Part shown: piece by piece, positions 19,318 to 28,875 of the stretch
Layout of the letters: each line of letters opens with the position of its first letter
Numbering within the stretch: position 1 is the first letter of the stretch
Origin: UBA2210 sp036825195
Lineage (GTDB): Bacteria; Desulfobacterota; Syntrophia; Syntrophales; UBA2210
Reading direction: 5' to 3'
NCBI GenBank assembly: GCA_036825195.1
Contig: DAISYQ010000008.1
Span: 18,651-82,650, forward strand
Length of the DNA: 64,000 bases
Notes under the pieces: generated by a model
What the model was told of the DNA's origin: nothing
Databases searched by the model: none
What the model saw: only the letters and a program-made list of their open reading frames with translations
Position numbers and translations under genes: made by a program

Positions 19318-21732
19318 CTATATATCGAGATTTGAAACGTTGAGTGCGTTCTCAAATATAAATTCCTTGCGAGGTTCAACCTGATCCCCCATTAAAGTGG
19401 TAAAAATTTCATCAGCCGCAACGGCATCTTCAACCTTTACCTGGAGGAGCGTTCTTCGTTCAGGATCCATGGTCGTCTCCCACAACTGTTCCGGGTTCAT
19501 TTCTCCCAGACCTTTATAACGTTGAATAGACATTCCCCGTTGTCCTGCCTGCATGACATAGTCTATCAACGACCTCATACTCTCAAGCTGTTTATTGTTT
19601 TTCGCATCATCGGAACCCTTCTCGACTACTGTGTAAGGAGCTTCACCAATGGGATTCAATTGACTCACCTGAACCTTGGCCTCTGAAAATTTCGGCATAT
19701 TGAAAATATCCTTATCTATCCACGTCGTATGATCCTTCCCGTTACTTTTTATATTGAAAAATAATTTGTATCCACCGTGCTCAATATCCTCTTCCGTCCA
19801 GTAAGAGTTGATTCGCCTTCCAACCGCTAAAGCGATCCTTTTCCCTATTTTCAATAGGATATTGTCATCCATAAAGTCGGTTTTAGAAAACACAGGATCT
19901 CCGGCTAGCAGTCTGATGATTTCTCCATCTTTGCCACTTTTCTGAAATTTTTCCAGTATGGTATCAAGTCTGATTCCCTTTTGTATAAAACCCAACAGCT
20001 TATTGCCTGTAATAATATCACCCCCACCAGTAACAAGCTGTACCTTCTCCACGCCATTTGTCAGAATGTAGTCGTTCATCTCTTTTTCTGTATTGATGTA
20101 CCACTCCTTTTTTTTGTCCGTTAATCGAAAAAGGGGTGGTTGTGCTACATATAGGTAACCCCTATCGATCATTTCACGCATATGCCTGAAAAAGAATGTT
20201 AACAATAGGGTCCTGATATGCGCTCCATCCACGTCTGCATCTGTCATGATTATAACTTTATGGTAGCGAAGCTTATTGACGTTATATTCTTCTTCTCCGA
20301 TACCGGCACCGAGGGCAGTAACAATCACCTTGATCTCGTTATTATTGAGCATCTTATCGAGTCGTGCCTTCTCAACGTTAAGCACCTTTCCCCTCAAGGG
20401 CAAAATAGCCTGATTTCTTCTGTCCCTTCCCTGTTTAGCGGAACCACCGGCCGAGTCTCCTTCGACGATATACACCTCACTTCGTGCAGGGTCTTTTTCC
20501 TGACAATCGGCCAATTTTCCCGGAAGAGATGTGACTTCGAGCGCACTTTTCCTTCGTGTTAACTCACGAGCCCTCCTTGCGGCATCCCGAGCCCGTGCCG
20601 CATCGACCGATTTGGATACTATCTGCCGTGCTATTGAAGGATTCTCTTCAAAGTAACTGCCGAGTTTCTCATACACTACGGCCTCTACAAGCCCTTTGAC
20701 CTCGCTATTACCAAGTTTTGTTTTCGTCTGACCTTCAAATTGAGGTTGTTTGATCTTAACACTGATAACGCACCCTAATCCTTCACGGACATCTTCCCCC
20801 TTCAACGATGTTTTTCCGTTTTTGACAAGTCCGCTGTTCACAAGATAGTTATTGATCACCCGCGTCAGAGCCGATCTAAAACCGATGAGATGGGTTCCAC
20901 CCTCCGTGGTATTAATGCTGTTCGCATACGAAAAAATATTTTCCATATACCCTTCATTATATTGTAACGCCAACTCCACAGAACAATCATCCTTTTCTCC
21001 GCTTATATAGACCGGCTTTGCATGGAGTACCTTCTTATTTCTGTTGATATATTCAACGAACGAAACGATCCCTCCCTTATAAAAAAATTCATTATTCTGA
21101 TCCGTTCTCTCATCGGAAATCACGATCTTTATGCCACTATTTAAAAAAGCAAGTTCTCTCAGCCTATTAGAAAGTACCTCAAAACTAAAATTAATATCCT
21201 CAAAGACCTCAGAATCAGGCATAAAGGTTATTTTTGTCCCTCTTCTCTTGGTTTTACCAACCATCTTAAGAGGTTCTACAGGAATGCCTCGCTTATATGA
21301 CTGTCTGTACACTCCCCCCTCTCTTCTGACCTCCAGTTCAAGATATTCAGAAAGGGCATTGACAACCGACACCCCCACACCGTGCAGTCCTCCTGATATC
21401 TTATAGTTATCGTTGTTAAACTTCCCACCCGCATGGAGCTTGGTAAGTACCACCTCTGCTGCAGATACATGTTCAGTTTTGTGCATATCGACGGGGATAC
21501 CTCTTCCATTATCTTCCACCGTTACACTGTTATCCACCCGTATCTTGACACTAATGGAATCACACTGTCCCGCAGCTGCCTCATCCACGCTATTATCGAC
21601 GACTTCATACACCAAGTGATGAAGACCGTCTCTGCCGGTGCTCCCTATGTACATGGCAGGCCTTTTCCGAACGGCCTCAAGTCCATCAAGAACTTTTATG
21701 CTATCTGCACTGTATGACGTTCCCACTGTCAC
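19318..21732 (-). CDS. gyrB: DNA gyrase subunit B
   Basis: 804 residues when started at GTG 21732. This start follows the dnaN stop by 5 nt and has AAAGGA about 10 nt upstream. An upstream ATG at 21774 would overlap dnaN by 37 nt and add a non-family tail; GTG 21726 is also possible. Domains are the GHKL ATPase (VRKRPAMYIGSTGRDGLHH, DNGRGIPVD, GLHGVGVSVVNALS), transducer, TOPRIM (VEGDSAGGSAKQGRDR) and tail (QRYKGLGEMNPEQLW). There is an insert of about 170 residues between TOPRIM and tail, as in Gram-negative GyrB. Confidence 0.97.
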   Translation of the reverse strand: MTVGTSYSADSIKVLDGLEAVRKRPAMYIGSTGRDGLHHLVYEVVDNSVDEAAAGQCDSISVKIRVDNSVTVEDNGRGIPVDMHKTEHVSAAEVVLTKLHAGGKFNNDNYKISGGLHGVGVSVVNALSEYLELEVRREGGVYRQSYKRGIPVEPLKMVGKTKRRGTKITFMPDSEVFEDINFSFEVLSNRLRELAFLNSGIKIVISDERTDQNNEFFYKGGIVSFVEYINRNKKVLHAKPVYISGEKDDCSVELALQYNEGYMENIFSYANSINTTEGGTHLIGFRSALTRVINNYLVNSGLVKNGKTSLKGEDVREGLGCVISVKIKQPQFEGQTKTKLGNSEVKGLVEAVVYEKLGSYFEENPSIARQIVSKSVDAARARDAARRARELTRRKSALEVTSLPGKLADCQEKDPARSEVYIVEGDSAGGSAKQGRDRRNQAILPLRGKVLNVEKARLDKMLNNNEIKVIVTALGAGIGEEEYNVNKLRYHKVIIMTDADVDGAHIRTLLLTFFFRHMREMIDRGYLYVAQPPLFRLTDKKKEWYINTEKEMNDYILTNGVEKVQLVTGGGDIITGNKLLGFIQKGIRLDTILEKFQKSGKDGEIIRLLAGDPVFSKTDFMDDNILLKIGKRIALAVGRRINSYWTEEDIEHGGYKLFFNIKSNGKDHTTWIDKDIFNMPKFSEAKVQVSQLNPIGEAPYTVVEKGSDDAKNNKQLESMRSLIDYVMQAGQRGMSIQRYKGLGEMNPEQLWETTMDPERRTLLQVKVEDAVAADEIFTTLMGDQVEPRKEFIFENALNVSNLDI

Positions 21733-21737
21733 TCTAC

Positions 21738-22850
21738 TTAATCCTTTCTTAAATTGATAGGCATGACGACACACATATAATCATTGTGATTGGGAGAGGT
21801 TATTACCCCGGGCCCATTGTCGCTTCTCATCTCAAAAGATATCGTATCATCGTCAATAGGGTCCATTGCATCTATCAAATACCTAACATTATAACCAACC
21901 TCTAATACATCTCCACTGTAGGCTACATCTATCTCATCCTTCGCTTCACCAACATCCGGGTTAGTCGATGTCAAGATCATTCTTTGGTCGGATATATCTA
22001 TCTTCACGCCACTGAATCTTTCTGTAGACATGACACTCATTCTCCTGAGAGAAGGGAGTATCTTTTTCTTATCGAGTAGTATCTTGACTCCCCCTCCTTG
22101 AGGGATCACCCTCTTGTAATCCGGATACTCAGCATCAATAAGACTTAACCTCAACATCGTATCTTTCTTCATGAACACACAAACACCGTTCAATACGCGA
22201 ACATCGACAGAATCTCCTTCTTCCACCAGTTTTCTAATCTCAGAGACTCCTTTTCTGGGTATGATTATTCCCTTGATAGTGTAATTGTTATCAACATCAT
22301 GTAATGGCATATCGACAAGAGATAACCGATGGCCATCCGTGGCAACGACAGTAATATTTCCTTCTATTACTTTAAAAAATACCCCATTCAGATTCGGTCT
22401 CATCTCATCATGAGAAATCGCAAAGAATGTCTTCTCTATGATATTTTTTAAAAGATCACAGGGTATTTTCAAAGACTCGACATTCTCCACATCTAAAACC
22501 TCAGGAAAATCATCGGCCGATATACCCGGTATTTTATAGATAACTTTCTCACATGTCACATTAACCCAATTATTTTCCATCACCATAAAACTGATGGTAT
22601 CTCCTTGTATTTCCCGTAACATTTCGAATAGTTTTCTGGCAGGAACGGTGATCTTCCCGGGGGTTTTAATCTTTGCATCATAATATAAAATAAGACCGAT
22701 TTCTCTGTCAGTGGCCACTATCTTGATCTGATCCGATTCGGTTGAGATCAGGATATTATTGAGAATCGGCAGGGTCGTTTTCTTCTCTACCACTCCCAGA
22801 GTTTTTTGAATGCCATCAAGAAATTTACTTCTCTCAATTAAGAAATCCAT
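21738..22850 (-). CDS. dnaN: DNA polymerase III beta sliding clamp
   Basis: 370 residues, the normal clamp length, with AGGTGA upstream of the ATG. It shows the three-domain DnaN pattern: the ATDREIGL motif near residue 45, ATDGHRLSLVDMPL in the second domain, and the C-terminal end NDYMCVVMPINLRKD, equivalent to the conserved VMPMRL tail. It encircles DNA and tethers Pol III. It sits between dnaA and gyrB, so replication-initiation genes are clustered in one transcription direction. Confidence 0.97.
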   Translation of the reverse strand: MDFLIERSKFLDGIQKTLGVVEKKTTLPILNNILISTESDQIKIVATDREIGLILYYDAKIKTPGKITVPARKLFEMLREIQGDTISFMVMENNWVNVTCEKVIYKIPGISADDFPEVLDVENVESLKIPCDLLKNIIEKTFFAISHDEMRPNLNGVFFKVIEGNITVVATDGHRLSLVDMPLHDVDNNYTIKGIIIPRKGVSEIRKLVEEGDSVDVRVLNGVCVFMKKDTMLRLSLIDAEYPDYKRVIPQGGGVKILLDKKKILPSLRRMSVMSTERFSGVKIDISDQRMILTSTNPDVGEAKDEIDVAYSGDVLEVGYNVRYLIDAMDPIDDDTISFEMRSDNGPGVITSPNHNDYMCVVMPINLRKD

Positions 22851-22997
22851 TTTTTCACCTGTTCCTTAAAAAGTGATTAATTAAAAAAATAGCAGTAATA
22901 GTAGTACCTGTTAATCTGTTGATGGAACATATATAACTATTTCATTTTTTTAACTATATATATAAAAAATACACTTAATGAAATGTTGAAAATCAGT
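22851..22997. other. AT-rich dnaA-dnaN intergenic region, possible unwinding element
   Basis: 147 nt of very AT-rich sequence with runs such as TTTTTTAACTATATATATAA near 22946. CTGTTGATGG near 22916 and ATGTTGAAAA near 22982 are weak DnaA-box-like matches. In many bacteria part of a bipartite oriC lies in this gap. Confidence 0.4.
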
Positions 22998-24320
22998 TTA
23001 TAAAATTGCCTCTATCTCTTCCACTATTTTTTTTATTTCATGATCCTTTTCAATCATTTTCCTTATCTTGTTATTGGAATAAATGACTGTTGAATGGTCC
23101 CTTCCCCCAACCTTTTCCCCGATGTCAGGGAAGGAACTATTCGTCAGTTTTCTGGCAATATACATGACAATCTGCCGTGACATAACAAGATTCTTATTCT
23201 TCTTTTTAGATCGGATGTCTCCCACCTTCAGGTTGAATTTTTTTGCAACCGCTTTAATGATTTCATCGATAGTTATTTCTCTTTTGACTGTATGTTTCAG
23301 TAAATTCTTTATAACATCTTTGACCGTATCGATAGTAATTTCCTTCCCGGTAAGAGAAGCATATGCCGATATCCTTGTTAATATTCCCTCTAATTCCCTT
23401 ATGTTAGAGTCAGCAACGGAAGCGATATAATGTATGATATCGTTTGGCACATGAATATTATTTTCCTGTGCCTTCTTTTCTATAATTGCTATCCTCGTTT
23501 CAACATCGGGCGGTTGAATATCGGCTATTAATCCCCACTCAAATCTCGATCGTATTCTTCCCTCAAGATTCTCTATTTCTTTTGGAAATTTATCACTCGT
23601 AACAACTATTTGTTTTCTTGAGTCATGGAGGGTATTGAATGTGTGAAAGAATTCTTCCTGTGTCCTCTCTTTGCCAGCTATGAATTGAATGTCGTCAATC
23701 AAGAGGGAGTCGATTTTTCTATATTTTTCCCGAAAATTGGTCATTTTATCATATCGTATGGAATATATGAGTTCATTCATAAATTCTTCAGCTGAAACAT
23801 AGAGCACGTTTTTCTGAGGGTACAGCGAGGCCGTATGGATACCGATGGCATTGATCAGGTGAGTCTTACCCAAACCGACGCCACCATAGATAAAGAGAGG
23901 ATTGTAATTATGTGCTGGTTGTTCTGCCACAGAAAGGGCTGCGGCATGAGCGAACTGATTAGATGATCCTACAACGAATCGTTCAAAACTGTAATTTGGA
24001 TTGAGAGATGAATGGAGTCGAAGCGGTCCTTTTTTTGCCGTGGTTTTTTCACTTACATCATGAGATATATCAACTTCCTCGGGCTTATTGACGACAAATT
24101 GTATCATTACGTTGATCCCCGATACATCGGAAAGGGAGTTTGTAATGATCTCCATATAGTTTTCGATAATCCAATCCTTAAAGAACTTATTTGGCACACC
24201 AAGAAGGACGTTACTATCTTCCAGCGAAACAATCTTAATTGGTTTTATCCAGGTTTCAAAGTTTTGCTGACTGATTTTATCTTTAATTATTTTAATACTT
24301 TCATTCCAAAATGATTCCAA
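22998..24320 (-). CDS. dnaA: Chromosomal replication initiator DnaA
   Basis: 440 residues. Translation begins at TTG 24320 (no ATG upstream in frame; AAGGAT lies about 10 nt before it). Domain I is at the N-terminus (WNESIKIIKDKISQQNFETW). Domain III is AAA+ with Walker A GGVGLGKTH and Walker B SLLIDDIQFI. Domain IV ends with the DNA-binding helix GGRDHSTVIYSNNKI, which contacts DnaA boxes. The DnaA-box cluster directly upstream suggests autoregulation and origin function. Confidence 0.97.
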   Translation of the reverse strand: MESFWNESIKIIKDKISQQNFETWIKPIKIVSLEDSNVLLGVPNKFFKDWIIENYMEIITNSLSDVSGINVMIQFVVNKPEEVDISHDVSEKTTAKKGPLRLHSSLNPNYSFERFVVGSSNQFAHAAALSVAEQPAHNYNPLFIYGGVGLGKTHLINAIGIHTASLYPQKNVLYVSAEEFMNELIYSIRYDKMTNFREKYRKIDSLLIDDIQFIAGKERTQEEFFHTFNTLHDSRKQIVVTSDKFPKEIENLEGRIRSRFEWGLIADIQPPDVETRIAIIEKKAQENNIHVPNDIIHYIASVADSNIRELEGILTRISAYASLTGKEITIDTVKDVIKNLLKHTVKREITIDEIIKAVAKKFNLKVGDIRSKKKNKNLVMSRQIVMYIARKLTNSSFPDIGEKVGGRDHSTVIYSNNKIRKMIEKDHEIKKIVEEIEAIL

Positions 24321-24332
24321 AATTATCGATCC

Positions 24333-24381
24333 TTATTAACAATGTTATCAACAGGTGTTGATAGTTTTTTCCATATCAACA
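24333..24381. other. DnaA-box cluster, candidate oriC segment / dnaA autoregulatory region
   Basis: The 86-nt gap between parB and dnaA holds TTATCAACA (24345-24353), TGTTGATAG (24356-24364, reverse orientation), ATATCAACA (24373-24381) and the near match TTATTAACA (24333-24341). All differ by one or two bases from TTATCCACA. Together with the AT-rich gap at 22851-22997 this flanks dnaA on both sides, as in bipartite origins. Confidence 0.55.
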
Positions 24382-24406
24382 ATATCTTTTTATGAAAGAA
24401 AATTTA

Positions 24407-25267
24407 TTAAGCACCTTCACCATTCATGATAATATCCACTACTCTATCCAGATCATCTATGGAAGAGAACCGAATTTCTATAACACCACCATTTCTCAAT
24501 TGCCGTATACCTGTCTTAACCATCAATTTTTTAGATATGCGATTCTCAATGTCTGTAATGTACGTTTCCTTCTCCACCCTTTTTTTCTTCTTAATATACA
24601 GATCAACAGATTTTGCCAGTTTTTCAGTTTCTCTAACACTTAATTGTTTCTTAATAATTTCCCTTAACACAGAAATCTGTCTATCGAATGAGTCAACCGA
24701 AAGGATGGCTCTCGCATGTCCGGCGGAAATAGTTTTATTGATGAGGGCTTCCTTGGCTTCTTCTGGAAGATTGAGCAGTCGAAGTGAGTTGACTACGGTC
24801 GAACGATCCTTTCCCACCCGTGCAGAAATTTCATCGTGAGAGAGGTGAAACTTCTGCATTAAGGTCTGATATGCTTCAGATTCTTCTATAGGATTGAGTC
24901 TCTCCCGTTGTATATTCTCTACAAGGGATAATTCGGCTACATCCAGATCTTGTGCATCATGTCTGATAATGATCGGAACATCAATCAATCCTGCGGCTTG
25001 GGCAGCTCTCCACCTGCGTTCTCCGGCGATAATTTCATAACCCGACTCAATTTTTCGCACAACAATCGGTTGCAATATACCGTTTTTCTTGATGGATGCC
25101 ACGAGGTTCTTTTGTTCTTTACCGTCGAAGAGTTTTCGGGGCTGGAATCTGTTCGGTGACAACTCTTCGATTCCGCACATTGCAAATTTTGGTTTGTCAG
25201 CAGGGTCATCCATCAGATCGGTGAATATGGCACCGAGCCCCTTACCCAAGGCGTTTTTCTTAGACAT
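24407..25267 (-). CDS. parB: Chromosome-partitioning protein ParB
   Basis: 286 residues. The N-terminus (KKNALGKGLGAIF) resembles the ParA-stimulating tail. The CTPase/ParB fold shows NRFQPRKLF, LVASIKKNGILQPIVVR and the C-motif AGERRWRAA. The helix-turn-helix LSHDEISARVGKDRSTVVNSLRLLNLP recognises parS. It loads on parS and slides as a clamp to segregate origins. Its start codon shares one base with the parA stop. A perfect parS site lies 7 kb away at 32439. Confidence 0.96.
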   Translation of the reverse strand: MSKKNALGKGLGAIFTDLMDDPADKPKFAMCGIEELSPNRFQPRKLFDGKEQKNLVASIKKNGILQPIVVRKIESGYEIIAGERRWRAAQAAGLIDVPIIIRHDAQDLDVAELSLVENIQRERLNPIEESEAYQTLMQKFHLSHDEISARVGKDRSTVVNSLRLLNLPEEAKEALINKTISAGHARAILSVDSFDRQISVLREIIKKQLSVRETEKLAKSVDLYIKKKKRVEKETYITDIENRISKKLMVKTGIRQLRNGGVIEIRFSSIDDLDRVVDIIMNGEGA

Positions 25268-26058
25268 TATATCCTTCCGTTAGTCATAATCTCTCTTGCC
25301 AGTGACATATATGCAACCGCACCGCTCGATTTTATATCATACAGTATAATAGGCAATCCGTGGCTCGGGCTTTCGGAAAGCCTTACGTTTCTTGGTATGA
25401 TGGTTTTAAATACGTTAGACCCGAAAAAATCTCGAGCCTCATCGGCTACCTGGTGGGAAAGCCGATTTCTCTTATCGAACATGGTAAGTAATATGCCAGC
25501 CAACGACAGGGAGGGATTAAGTCGTGCCTGTACAAGCTTGACATTACTAAGAAGATGCCCCAATCCTTCCAGAGCAAAGTATTCACATTGCAGCGGAATA
25601 ATAAGTAAATCGGATGCTACGAGGGCATTAATAGTCAAAAATCCAAGAGAAGGAGGACAATCAATTATAATAAATTCATAAGAAGTGTCAATTTTTTTTA
25701 GAAAGTTCTTCAGTTGCTTTTCTCTACTGTTGAGAGAAACGAATTCAACCTCCACGCCGATCAGATCGCGATTAGAGGGGATAATATCGAGTGTTGCAAT
25801 AGGGGTCTTGAACATGACTTCTTCGAAAGGAGCATCTTGAACCAGAGCATAGTAGAGGTTATTTTTGTCAATTGTGGATGGATCAATACCGATACCACTT
25901 GTTGCGTTTCCCTGAGGATCACAATCTATGAGAAGGGTTTTTTTTTCAGCGGCGGCAAGGGATGCCGACAGATTAATGGCAGTCGTTGTTTTGCCGACGC
26001 CGCCCTTCTGGTTTGCTATGCATATTACCTTTCTCATCTGTTTAGGTAAATCTTTCAT
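25267..26058 (-). CDS. parA: Chromosome-partitioning ATPase ParA (Soj)
   Basis: 263 residues, the Soj size, lacking the N-terminal repressor domain of plasmid ParA types. It has the deviant Walker A KGGVGKTTTAINLSASLA, the Walker A' region LLIDCDPQGNATSG and the Walker B FIIIDCPPSLG. It binds DNA non-specifically as an ATP dimer and is stimulated by ParB. It is encoded directly upstream of parB and downstream of rsmG, the common gidB-parA-parB order. Confidence 0.96.
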   Translation of the reverse strand: MKDLPKQMRKVICIANQKGGVGKTTTAINLSASLAAAEKKTLLIDCDPQGNATSGIGIDPSTIDKNNLYYALVQDAPFEEVMFKTPIATLDIIPSNRDLIGVEVEFVSLNSREKQLKNFLKKIDTSYEFIIIDCPPSLGFLTINALVASDLLIIPLQCEYFALEGLGHLLSNVKLVQARLNPSLSLAGILLTMFDKRNRLSHQVADEARDFFGSNVFKTIIPRNVRLSESPSHGLPIILYDIKSSGAVAYMSLAREIMTNGRI

Positions 26059-26144
26059 GATTTTTTGAGATACAAACCGAATATCTTACCGTACCATATA
26101 AGGGGAAATTTTAGAAGAGGTAATTTGAGGGAGCCCATGTCGTG

Positions 26145-26822
26145 TTATGACATATTTCTATGAAAACAAAGGATTATTCTTGTTTCACCCGTGACTGGAA
26201 GGGTTATTTCATCATAGTCTTTTAATGTAAGCCCGGTTTTCTTGATGGTGTCTGCTGCCATTGCAAGCTCCTCATCGGCGTGATCCCCCTTCATGGCTAT
26301 CAGAATGCCACCGGAAGAAAGAAAGGGTTCTCCCATAAGAAGAAGCTGAGATATTTTAAAGGCAGCTTTGGATATTACGACATCAAAACCGCCTGTAAAC
26401 CTTTTTTCGTGTATCAGTGATTCTGCCCTGTCATGTATCACGGAAATGTCCTTGAGTTTGAGCTTTCTGATGACATATTTGAGAAAAGAAGTCTTCTTAC
26501 GGGACGAATCGAGGAGGGCAACAAACAATGAGTCCATAGTAACCTTTAATGGGATGCCTGGAAAACCTGCCCCGGTTCCTATGTCCAATAATGTCGAATT
26601 ATGACTAGGTATAAATTTTAAAACTGTTAGAGAATCAATAACATGTTTTGGTATATCAAGAGATGATTTTATGGAAACAAGAGACATTTTATCGTTCCAG
26701 AACAGCAACTCTTCGTAATATGAGGAGAGGAGATCCATTGCACGGGTAGAGAGTGTGATACCGATATCATCAGAGGCTGCTGATACTATCTCTTCAAAAG
26801 TTGTCATTTCTAATAGCTTCAT
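26145..26822 (-). CDS. rsmG: 16S rRNA m7G527 methyltransferase RsmG (GidB)
   Basis: 225 residues from ATG 26822; ATG 26807 is an equally possible start and neither has a strong ribosome site. The open frame continues to 27125, but that part lies antisense to the trmJ-like gene and lacks family similarity. The SAM-binding motif STLLDIGTGAGFPGIPLKV and the following VALLDSSRKKTSFLKYV are diagnostic. The enzyme methylates G527 of 16S rRNA. It lies just upstream of parA, as usual near oriC. Confidence 0.93.
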   Translation of the reverse strand: MKLLEMTTFEEIVSAASDDIGITLSTRAMDLLSSYYEELLFWNDKMSLVSIKSSLDIPKHVIDSLTVLKFIPSHNSTLLDIGTGAGFPGIPLKVTMDSLFVALLDSSRKKTSFLKYVIRKLKLKDISVIHDRAESLIHEKRFTGGFDVVISKAAFKISQLLLMGEPFLSSGGILIAMKGDHADEELAMAADTIKKTGLTLKDYDEITLPVTGETRIILCFHRNMS

Positions 26823-26931
26823 GGGGGCCGTCGTGGCAGACTCTGAAAATTTGTGATATAAAATGCCGTTCGGTGAGAATTTAAAATAAGAACCGGCTTT
26901 ATGCAATAAGAAACAGGACAGGAGACAGAGA

Positions 26932-27672
26932 TTGGAAAGAGCAATAATGGAAAATCTGGCAATAGTGCTTAACCGACCAAAACACCCAGGAAATATAGGG
27001 TCTGTTGCACGATGCGCCAAGAATATGGGAATACGCGATGTCATCGTCATCAATCCAATGAATCCGGACCGAGAGAAAATAGAACAGATGGCAACACACT
27101 TTGCCTTTGATATAGTAGAGAACATTCAATATTATGATACGCTAAAACAGGCACTTGCGCCATTTCAATATATTGTCGGAACAACAGGCAGATCGGGTGA
27201 CACAAGCCTGAAACGGTCGATGACCAATCCGGAGAAAATGGCGGAAGAGATCGTCGATATATCTCGAAACAACAAGGTAGCTCTTGTTTTTGGTCCAGAA
27301 GATACAGGCCTTACCAATAGTGAACTGCAGTACTGCGATATGTTGGTAAAGATTCATTCGTCTGACGACATGAAATCACTCAATCTCTCGCATGCGGTAA
27401 TGATTATCTGTTATGAAATCTTTACCGCACGCTTCGGGAACACCTCTGATTTTACGCCGGCACTTGCCTCTTCGGAAGAAATTGAGGCAATGTACGATCA
27501 TTTGAAAGATATGTTTTTGCGGATCGGTTTTATCAAGTCCCAAAATCCCGATTACTGGATGATCAACGTACGGCGATTTTTTTCCCGGATTAAACTGCAT
27601 GCCAAAGATATAAAGATAATCAGAGGTATATGCCACCAGGTCGAACTGTATGGGAGGGCAAATCCCAGATAA
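26932..27672 (+). CDS. TrmJ-family SPOUT RNA methyltransferase
   Basis: 246 residues from TTG 26932 (AGGAG 7 nt upstream); ATG 26947 is the alternative. The TrmH/TrmJ SPOUT fold is shown by NRPKHPGNIGSVARCAKNMG at the start and the knot motifs VALVFGPEDTGLTNSEL and SLNLSHAVMI. TrmJ 2'-O-methylates position 32 of tRNA. This family assignment is more certain than the exact modified base. It diverges from rsmG across 109 nt. Confidence 0.85.
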   Translation: MERAIMENLAIVLNRPKHPGNIGSVARCAKNMGIRDVIVINPMNPDREKIEQMATHFAFDIVENIQYYDTLKQALAPFQYIVGTTGRSGDTSLKRSMTNPEKMAEEIVDISRNNKVALVFGPEDTGLTNSELQYCDMLVKIHSSDDMKSLNLSHAVMIICYEIFTARFGNTSDFTPALASSEEIEAMYDHLKDMFLRIGFIKSQNPDYWMINVRRFFSRIKLHAKDIKIIRGICHQVELYGRANPR

Positions 27673-27877
27673 TCTGATACAAACTGCGATAGCAGACAGT
27701 TGATCGATGAAAAACATACCTTTGATTTTTCTGGAAATAACCGTATTATAGTAATAAGATAGAATAAAATTGGTTTGATAACGGTAGAAGACACCTTCAA
27801 TAGAGGTGAAGATTATTCGAATGCACCGATACTTTTGGAGATACAGAAGATCTGTAATGGTACGATAGGAGACGGAA

Positions 27878-28849
27878 ATGATTGTAGTGACGGGAGGCGC
27901 TGGTTTTATAGGGAGCGCCGTTGTTTGGAAACTGAATCTGGAGGGTGTTGATGAGATTGTTATTGTCGACAGCCTTGGAACATCTATGAAATGGAAGAAC
28001 CTGGTTCCCCGTACTTTTGTGGATTATCTGGACAAAGATGATTTTTTGGAAATGGTTCTTGATGATACCGTACCGTTCGATGTTGATGCTATTATCCACA
28101 TGGGAGCGTGTTCTTCAACAACTGAACGGGATGCAGATTACCTCATGGAGAACAACTACCATTATACAGCCCGTCTTGCAGAGTGGGCCGTGGAAAAAGG
28201 CATCCGTTTTATCTATGCGAGCAGTGCCGCAACATATGGTGATGGATCACTGGGATTTTCAGATGATGATCATCTGATCCCACAACTCCGCCCCATAAAC
28301 ATGTATGGTTATTCGAAACAGCTCTTTGATATGTGGGTGCTGAAACGGCAACTTGAACAGAAGGTGGTAGGGATAAAATTCTTCAATGTCTTCGGACCGA
28401 ATGAGTATCACAAGGGAGACATGAGAAGCGTCATCCATAAATCTTTTGGGCAGATTCGTGAAACGGGAAAGGTGAGGCTCTTTAAGTCTCATAAAACCGG
28501 CTTTACCGACGGGGAACAAAAGAGGGATTTTATTTACGTCAAGGATTGTGTGGAAGTGATCTGGTGGTTTCTCAAAAACAGTGACGCTACGGGAATATTC
28601 AATCTTGGTACTGGTCATGCCAGAACATGGAATGATCTGACGGAGGCGGTCTTTGTATCGATGGGTATTGAGCCCAAGGTAGAATACATAGACATGCCGG
28701 AGTCGATCAGGACACAATATCAGTACTTTACCGAAGCAAAGATGGAGAAACTTCAATCGGTCGGGTGCCCGGTTCGAATGTTACCACTTGAAGAGGCAAT
28801 CTCGGATTATGTGAAGAATTATCTGGCACAAGACGAGCAATATCTGTAG
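27878..28849 (+). CDS. hldD: ADP-L-glycero-D-manno-heptose 6-epimerase
   Basis: 323 residues. The NAD(P)-binding VVTGGAGFIGSAV begins at residue 3. The HldD-specific segments LEQKVVGIKFFNVFGPNEYH and GDMRSVIHKSFGQI follow, with the catalytic YSK at about residue 145. It makes the heptose donor for the LPS inner core in the cytoplasm, which indicates a Gram-negative outer membrane. It starts a plus-strand run with the FAH-family gene 26 nt downstream. Confidence 0.95.
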   Translation: MIVVTGGAGFIGSAVVWKLNLEGVDEIVIVDSLGTSMKWKNLVPRTFVDYLDKDDFLEMVLDDTVPFDVDAIIHMGACSSTTERDADYLMENNYHYTARLAEWAVEKGIRFIYASSAATYGDGSLGFSDDDHLIPQLRPINMYGYSKQLFDMWVLKRQLEQKVVGIKFFNVFGPNEYHKGDMRSVIHKSFGQIRETGKVRLFKSHKTGFTDGEQKRDFIYVKDCVEVIWWFLKNSDATGIFNLGTGHARTWNDLTEAVFVSMGIEPKVEYIDMPESIRTQYQYFTEAKMEKLQSVGCPVRMLPLEEAISDYVKNYLAQDEQYL

Positions 28850-28875
28850 CTGCTTAAAATCGTGGAGGATATAAA

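Noticed and set aside
26823..27125. N-terminal extension of the rsmG frame (about 100 extra residues)
   Set aside because: It lies antisense to the trmJ-like gene from 26932, has no RsmG similarity and would exceed the family length.
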